NCBI GenBank assembly: GCA_027296185.1 | Contig: JAPUJL010000011.1 | Span: forward strand, 1 to 7,751 | DNA: 7,751 nucleotides | From: SAR324 cluster bacterium | GTDB lineage: Bacteria > SAR324 > JACQKK01 | Direction: 5' to 3' | Part shown: piece after piece, positions 4,996 to 7,751 of the stretch | Numbering within the stretch: position 1 is the stretch's first letter | Layout: every line of letters begins with the position of its first letter | Notes under the pieces: model-generated | Databases searched by the model: none | Seen by the model: only the letters and a program-made list of their open reading frames with translations | What the model was told of the DNA's origin: nothing | Made by a program: the position numbers and the translations under genes

Positions 4996-5877
4996 TCAGC
5001 GCCGCTGGAGGCCCAGCTCCGCGAGGAACTCCGCGGATAGCTCCCCGCTGCCCACGGCGGCAACCGGCCCGGTGAGCACGGCGCGGTAGCTCTCGTCCAG
5101 TTCGACGCTCAGGTTCCCGCCGGGCATGCGAACGGTGACGGGGGAGCGGCACAACCCCAGGCGGCAGGCCACGGCCGCCGCGGCGCAACTGCCGGTGCCG
5201 GAGGCTTCGGTATATCCGGCGCCGCGCTCCCAGATTTCGATGCGGACGGCATGCTCGCCTTCGGCGGCCATGAACTGGACGTTGGTGCGAGTGGGGAACG
5301 CCGGGTGGTGCTCGATCGACGGTCCGACGCGCCGGGCCAACTCGGGCGCGGGGGATTCCACCAGCACGACGCAATGGGGATTGCCCACGTGGGCGGCGTT
5401 GATCGTCCACGATTCGCCGCCTGCCTCGAGGGTTTCCCGCAGCACCTCCCGCGGCGGCCCGGTCATGGGGACGGCGCCGCTATCGAAGCGCACTTGGCCC
5501 ATATCGATGGCGATCCGGGCCCCCGCCTCGTCCAGCACCCGCGCCTCGACCGTTCCGCCCAGGGTGGCGATGGCGAACCGCTTTCCGTCCACCAGCTTCC
5601 GTCTCCATAAGTGGCGAGCGAAAATGCGCAAACCGTTGCCGCTCTTCTCCGCCTCGCTGCCGTCGGGGTTGAAGATGCGCACACCGGGGGCGCCCTGGGG
5701 CACGTCCGCTCCGGGCAAGTCCTCCAGAGGTCCCCACAAGATGCCGTCGCTGCCGATGCCCCGGTGGCGGCCGCAGAGCTTGCGCACCGCCTCGGGGCTG
5801 GGCGGAGCCACGAACCGCCGCGGCTCCAGCACCAGGTAATCGTTGCCCAAACCGTGATATTTGAAGAAATCGGTCAC
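4996..5877 (-). CDS. dapF: DapF-family epimerase with both catalytic Cys replaced by Ser
   Basis: The product is 293 aa, a little longer than typical DapF (about 275). DapF interconverts LL- and meso-diaminopimelate for lysine and peptidoglycan synthesis in the cytoplasm. Both halves of the family fold are seen: YHGLGNDY (7-14), GIGSDGIL (40-47), FNPDGSEAE (69-77) and GNGLR (80-84), then GNPHCV (165-170), TNVQF (198-202), WERGAGYTEA (216-225) and GTGSCA (227-232). The substrate-binding Asn, Glu and Arg positions are kept. However, Ser79 (AGC) and Ser226 (TCC) stand where DapF has the Cys pair that acts as acid and base (Cys73 and Cys217 in H. influenzae). Activity or substrate may therefore differ. 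The start codon is GTG with GGAGG 4 nt upstream. It diverges from lnt. Family membership is sure; the DapF function is less so. Confidence 0.93.
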   Translation of the reverse strand: MTDFFKYHGLGNDYLVLEPRRFVAPPSPEAVRKLCGRHRGIGSDGILWGPLEDLPGADVPQGAPGVRIFNPDGSEAEKSGNGLRIFARHLWRRKLVDGKRFAIATLGGTVEARVLDEAGARIAIDMGQVRFDSGAVPMTGPPREVLRETLEAGGESWTINAAHVGNPHCVVLVESPAPELARRVGPSIEHHPAFPTRTNVQFMAAEGEHAVRIEIWERGAGYTEASGTGSCAAAAVACRLGLCRSPVTVRMPGGNLSVELDESYRAVLTGPVAAVGSGELSAEFLAELGLQRR

Positions 5878-5881
5878 GCCG

Positions 5882-5886
5882 CCTCC
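5882..5886 (-). promoter_or_regulatory. Ribosome binding site setting the GTG start of the dapF-type gene
   Basis: GGAGG on the minus strand lies 4 nt before GTG (5875-5877). The next residues, TDFFKYHGLGNDY, place the family's N-terminal motif at its normal position, which supports this non-ATG start. Confidence 0.65.
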
Positions 5887-5953
5887 GGGATTGGGCGCCC
5901 GGTCCGCACCAGCGAACCGCCGCCCACCTCATTTGTAGGAGAAATCGCAGGCA

Positions 5954-7561
5954 ATGGACAGCCTCCGCCGCTCTCTGCTTGACCGCGCCCCCGCCATGTC
6001 CGCTCTGATCGAGCGGCGGGCCGTGTGGGTGGTACCGCTGCTGGGCTTGCTGCCGGTTGCCGCCCACCCGCCGTTGGAATGGCACTGGCTGGGGTGGATC
6101 GCCCTGGCGCCGCTGCTCTATCTCTTGGCCCGCGGTCCCGGAGGCAGCGCGTGGTGGCTGGGCGCCGGGTGGGGTTACGGCCTGACCCACTTCGCCGCCC
6201 ACTACTTCTGGCTCCCCGAGTCGCTGCTGGAGAAGGCCGGGCTGCAGTTCTGGCCCTTTCTCGCCCTCACGGTGTTGGGCCTGTCGCTGCTGGCAGGGTA
6301 TCCCGCGCTGGCCATCGCGCTCAGCCGGCTGGCGTTCTTGCGGTGGCGTGTTTCCCCCTGCTGGACGTTTCCCGTGCTCTTCGCCGCTCAGGACGCCCTG
6401 CTGGGCGTCAGCCCCCTGGGCGGAGCCCCCTGGGGCACGGCGGCGGCGGCCCAGGCCGGCACCTGGGCAGCCGCGCTGGCCGTTCCGCTGCTCGGCGGAT
6501 CGGGGCTGGTGCTCCTGATGGGGGCGGTCAGCGCCGGATGGGCCGGGGCCTTCGCCACCGCCCTGCGTGGCGGATGGGCCGGGGCCGTGGGGCTGGCGGC
6601 GATGGCGGGGATCACCGCGGTGCTGGCGCTGCCGTCGTCCGCTCCCACCGCCGGATCGGATGCGTCCGGGTTCCGCGCGCTCCTGGTGCCGGGGGATCTT
6701 CCGGTGAACGTCCTGGCGGATGGCAGCCGGTCGCGGGAGACCCTGCGCTATTTCCTCTCGCGCTCCTTGGACGGGCTCGCCAAAGCGCCCGCGCGCGGCG
6801 GCGAAGGCGCGGAGTCGCCCTGGCTCGTGATCTGGCCGGAAAGCGCGGTGAGCGGCCGTGCCTCGCGTGGCAGGCTATTGGCGGATTTGTTCGAGCTGTC
6901 CGTGGCGATGGACGTGGATTTTCTCTTCGGCTCCAACGCCTGGGAGGGGGGCCGCGTCTACAATTCGGGCTACCTGGTGACCGGCGAACGGTTCCGCACC
7001 GTGCGCTACGACAAGATGCGGCGGGTGCCCTTCGGCGAGTACGTCCCCATCGGATTTCGCACGCTGTTCGGCAAGAAGTTCACCGCCGGTGACGACGATT
7101 ACGCCGCCGGCCAAGGACCGCCGATCGTGGTGTGGCGGGGGATTCGGCTCGGAGTGGCGATCTGCTTCGAGAGCGTCCTCACCGCCCACCTGCGCGAGGC
7201 GGTGGAGGAAGGGGCCGAGGCGATCGCCGTGCTCTCCAACGACCAATGGCTCACTCCCGCCGCCGCCCGGCACCACCTGAACCTCACCGCCCTGCGGGGG
7301 CTGGAGGTGGGACGGGACGTGCTGTTCGCCGCCAACGGGGGTTGGAGCGCGCACCTCCGCCGCGGGCGGGTGCTCGCCCAGAGCCCCCCGGGCGGCGGGG
7401 CGATCGCCACGGAACCGATCCGCCGCCGCCATCGGACGCCCTGGGTGCGGTGGGGATATGCGCCGCTGATCGCACTCTCCGCCGGTTATCTCGCCGTGGG
7501 CCTGCTCGCAGTCCCACTCGCGGGGAGGCTTGGCAGGCGGAGCCGCGGGGGTGCGGGATGA
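5954..7561 (+). CDS. lnt: Apolipoprotein N-acyltransferase (Lnt)
   Basis: The product is 535 aa, close to the usual 500-540. Lnt adds the third acyl chain to the N-terminal Cys of lipoproteins at the periplasmic face of the inner membrane. Several hydrophobic helices span about residues 23-227 and precede a carbon-nitrogen hydrolase domain (about 240-490), with a last membrane helix at about 500-520. The catalytic triad is visible: Glu296 (VIWPESAV), Lys354 (YDKMRRVPFGEYVP) and Cys404 (ICFESV), matching Glu267, Lys335 and Cys387 of E. coli; Glu362 and Glu406 also match essential Glu positions. NDQWL (429-433) replaces the more common NDxWFG, and LRGLEVGRDVL with AANGG follow as in the family. 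ATG 5954 has AGGAG 12 nt upstream, somewhat far; the internal ATG at 5996 has none. It faces away from the dapF-type gene. Its substrates would include the TPR lipoprotein in this window. Confidence 0.96.
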   Translation: MDSLRRSLLDRAPAMSALIERRAVWVVPLLGLLPVAAHPPLEWHWLGWIALAPLLYLLARGPGGSAWWLGAGWGYGLTHFAAHYFWLPESLLEKAGLQFWPFLALTVLGLSLLAGYPALAIALSRLAFLRWRVSPCWTFPVLFAAQDALLGVSPLGGAPWGTAAAAQAGTWAAALAVPLLGGSGLVLLMGAVSAGWAGAFATALRGGWAGAVGLAAMAGITAVLALPSSAPTAGSDASGFRALLVPGDLPVNVLADGSRSRETLRYFLSRSLDGLAKAPARGGEGAESPWLVIWPESAVSGRASRGRLLADLFELSVAMDVDFLFGSNAWEGGRVYNSGYLVTGERFRTVRYDKMRRVPFGEYVPIGFRTLFGKKFTAGDDDYAAGQGPPIVVWRGIRLGVAICFESVLTAHLREAVEEGAEAIAVLSNDQWLTPAAARHHLNLTALRGLEVGRDVLFAANGGWSAHLRRGRVLAQSPPGGGAIATEPIRRRHRTPWVRWGYAPLIALSAGYLAVGLLAVPLAGRLGRRSRGGAG

Positions 7562-7612
7562 TGCCTGGCCCCATCGGTCGCGCCGCGGATGTGGCACCGA
7601 GGGCGCTCATAG

Positions 7613-7621
7613 TGATACAAT
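7613..7621 (+). promoter_or_regulatory. Extended -10 promoter element candidate
   Basis: TGATACAAT fits the extended -10 pattern TGnTATAAT, with 5 of 6 matches in the hexamer. No good -35 box is seen at 16-18 bp. It lies about 120 bp before a possible gene start at 7740. A GG-N10-GC pair beginning TGGCAC (7592-7606) just upstream could be read as a sigma54 site, but its -12 part is weak. Confidence 0.35.
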
Positions 7622-7635
7622 GGGCGGGTGGCGTT

Positions 7636-7655
7636 CCCGCGAGGAATGCCGCGGG
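7636..7655. repeat. Inverted repeat in the post-lnt region
   Basis: CCCGCG (7636-7641) and CGCGGG (7650-7655) can pair around an 8-nt loop. No T-run follows on the + strand. It might be a leader hairpin of a downstream transcript or chance pairing in GC-rich DNA. Confidence 0.25.
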
Positions 7656-7739
7656 CATGGGTGATGCAATCCTTTACCGCACCACGTCGCCGGCATTGCG
7701 CCACACCTTGCGATCCCCCAACCTGCCCGAGGGTTTGCC

Positions 7740-7751
7740 ATGGAATCCAGG
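7740..7751 (+). CDS. Possible start of a further gene, cut by the window edge
   Basis: ATG at 7740-7742 is preceded by CGAGGG with about 7 nt spacing and is followed by only three codons (MESR, the last codon incomplete at the edge but AGG-like). The spacing and the promoter-like element upstream make a gene start plausible. No product can be inferred. Confidence 0.2.

Larger units (their letters stand above)
7562..7751. other. Stretch downstream of lnt without a confirmed gene
   Basis: These 190 bp hold an extended -10 promoter-like element (7613-7621), a 6-bp inverted repeat (7636-7655) and, at the very end, a possible start codon with a ribosome binding site. No intrinsic terminator with a T-run is seen after lnt. 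A frame starting with ATG at 7558 is open to the window edge but looks non-coding. Confidence 0.5.

Noticed and set aside
6025..7092. 355-codon + strand frame inside lnt in another phase
   Set aside because: It is an Arg/Gly/Ala-rich shadow of lnt, whose catalytic triad and membrane helices are clear in the correct phase.
7558..7751. Frame from an ATG overlapping the lnt stop (ATGA), open to the window end (about 64 codons)
   Set aside because: About 20 of 64 third positions are A or T by hand count, more than the real genes here appear to have; it has two ATA codons, no recognisable sequence, and promoter-like signals inside it. A chance open frame is more likely.
1..7751. tRNA or rRNA genes, CRISPR arrays, insertion sequences
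   Set aside because: I saw no cloverleaf-like or rRNA-like sequence, no regularly spaced repeats and no transposase motifs on either strand.

Overview
The window is GC-rich DNA (I estimate about 65% GC; not computed) from a bacterium with an outer membrane. That follows from apolipoprotein N-acyltransferase (Lnt), a lipoprotein with a lipobox, a protein with an apparent outer-membrane beta-barrel ending in Phe, and a peptidoglycan-anchored MotB-type stator subunit. Gene style fits a proteobacterial or deltaproteobacterial-like lineage, but nothing here fixes the phylum.

Layout. On the right, lnt (+, 5954-7561) and a dapF-type epimerase gene (-, 4996-5877) diverge from a 76-bp gap. A 342-bp gene-free stretch (4654-4995) follows. 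It contains an AT-rich island that is the best promoter candidate in the window. From 4653 leftwards to 22 on the minus strand runs a tight six-gene cluster: a MotA-like channel protein, a MotB-like OmpA-domain protein, an outer-membrane protein (FlgO/CsgG-like domain plus small barrel), a TPR lipoprotein, a periplasmic protein that reads as a FliF RBM3-like domain plus TPR, and a small secreted protein resembling the first half of the same RBM3-like domain. Junctions are 4-nt ATGA overlaps, one 29-nt overlap and one 25-nt gap, so the cluster looks co-transcribed and translationally coupled. The last 190 bp (7562-7751) hold a promoter-like site and perhaps the first codons of another + strand gene.

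Interpretation. The six-gene cluster is the interesting part. An ion-driven MotA/MotB-type stator sits with exported partners: one with an FliF ring-building-like fold, one half-sized relative of it, a TPR lipoprotein and an outer-membrane protein. No flagellar or chemotaxis gene is present. I infer an envelope-spanning, stator-powered machine that may act apart from the flagellum, with periplasmic RBM-like proteins as possible ring or coupling parts. The function (gliding, transport, envelope tension, or a flagellar accessory) cannot be read from the sequence. A second notable point is that the DapF homologue carries Ser at both positions where DapF has its catalytic Cys pair, while the other signature motifs are intact.
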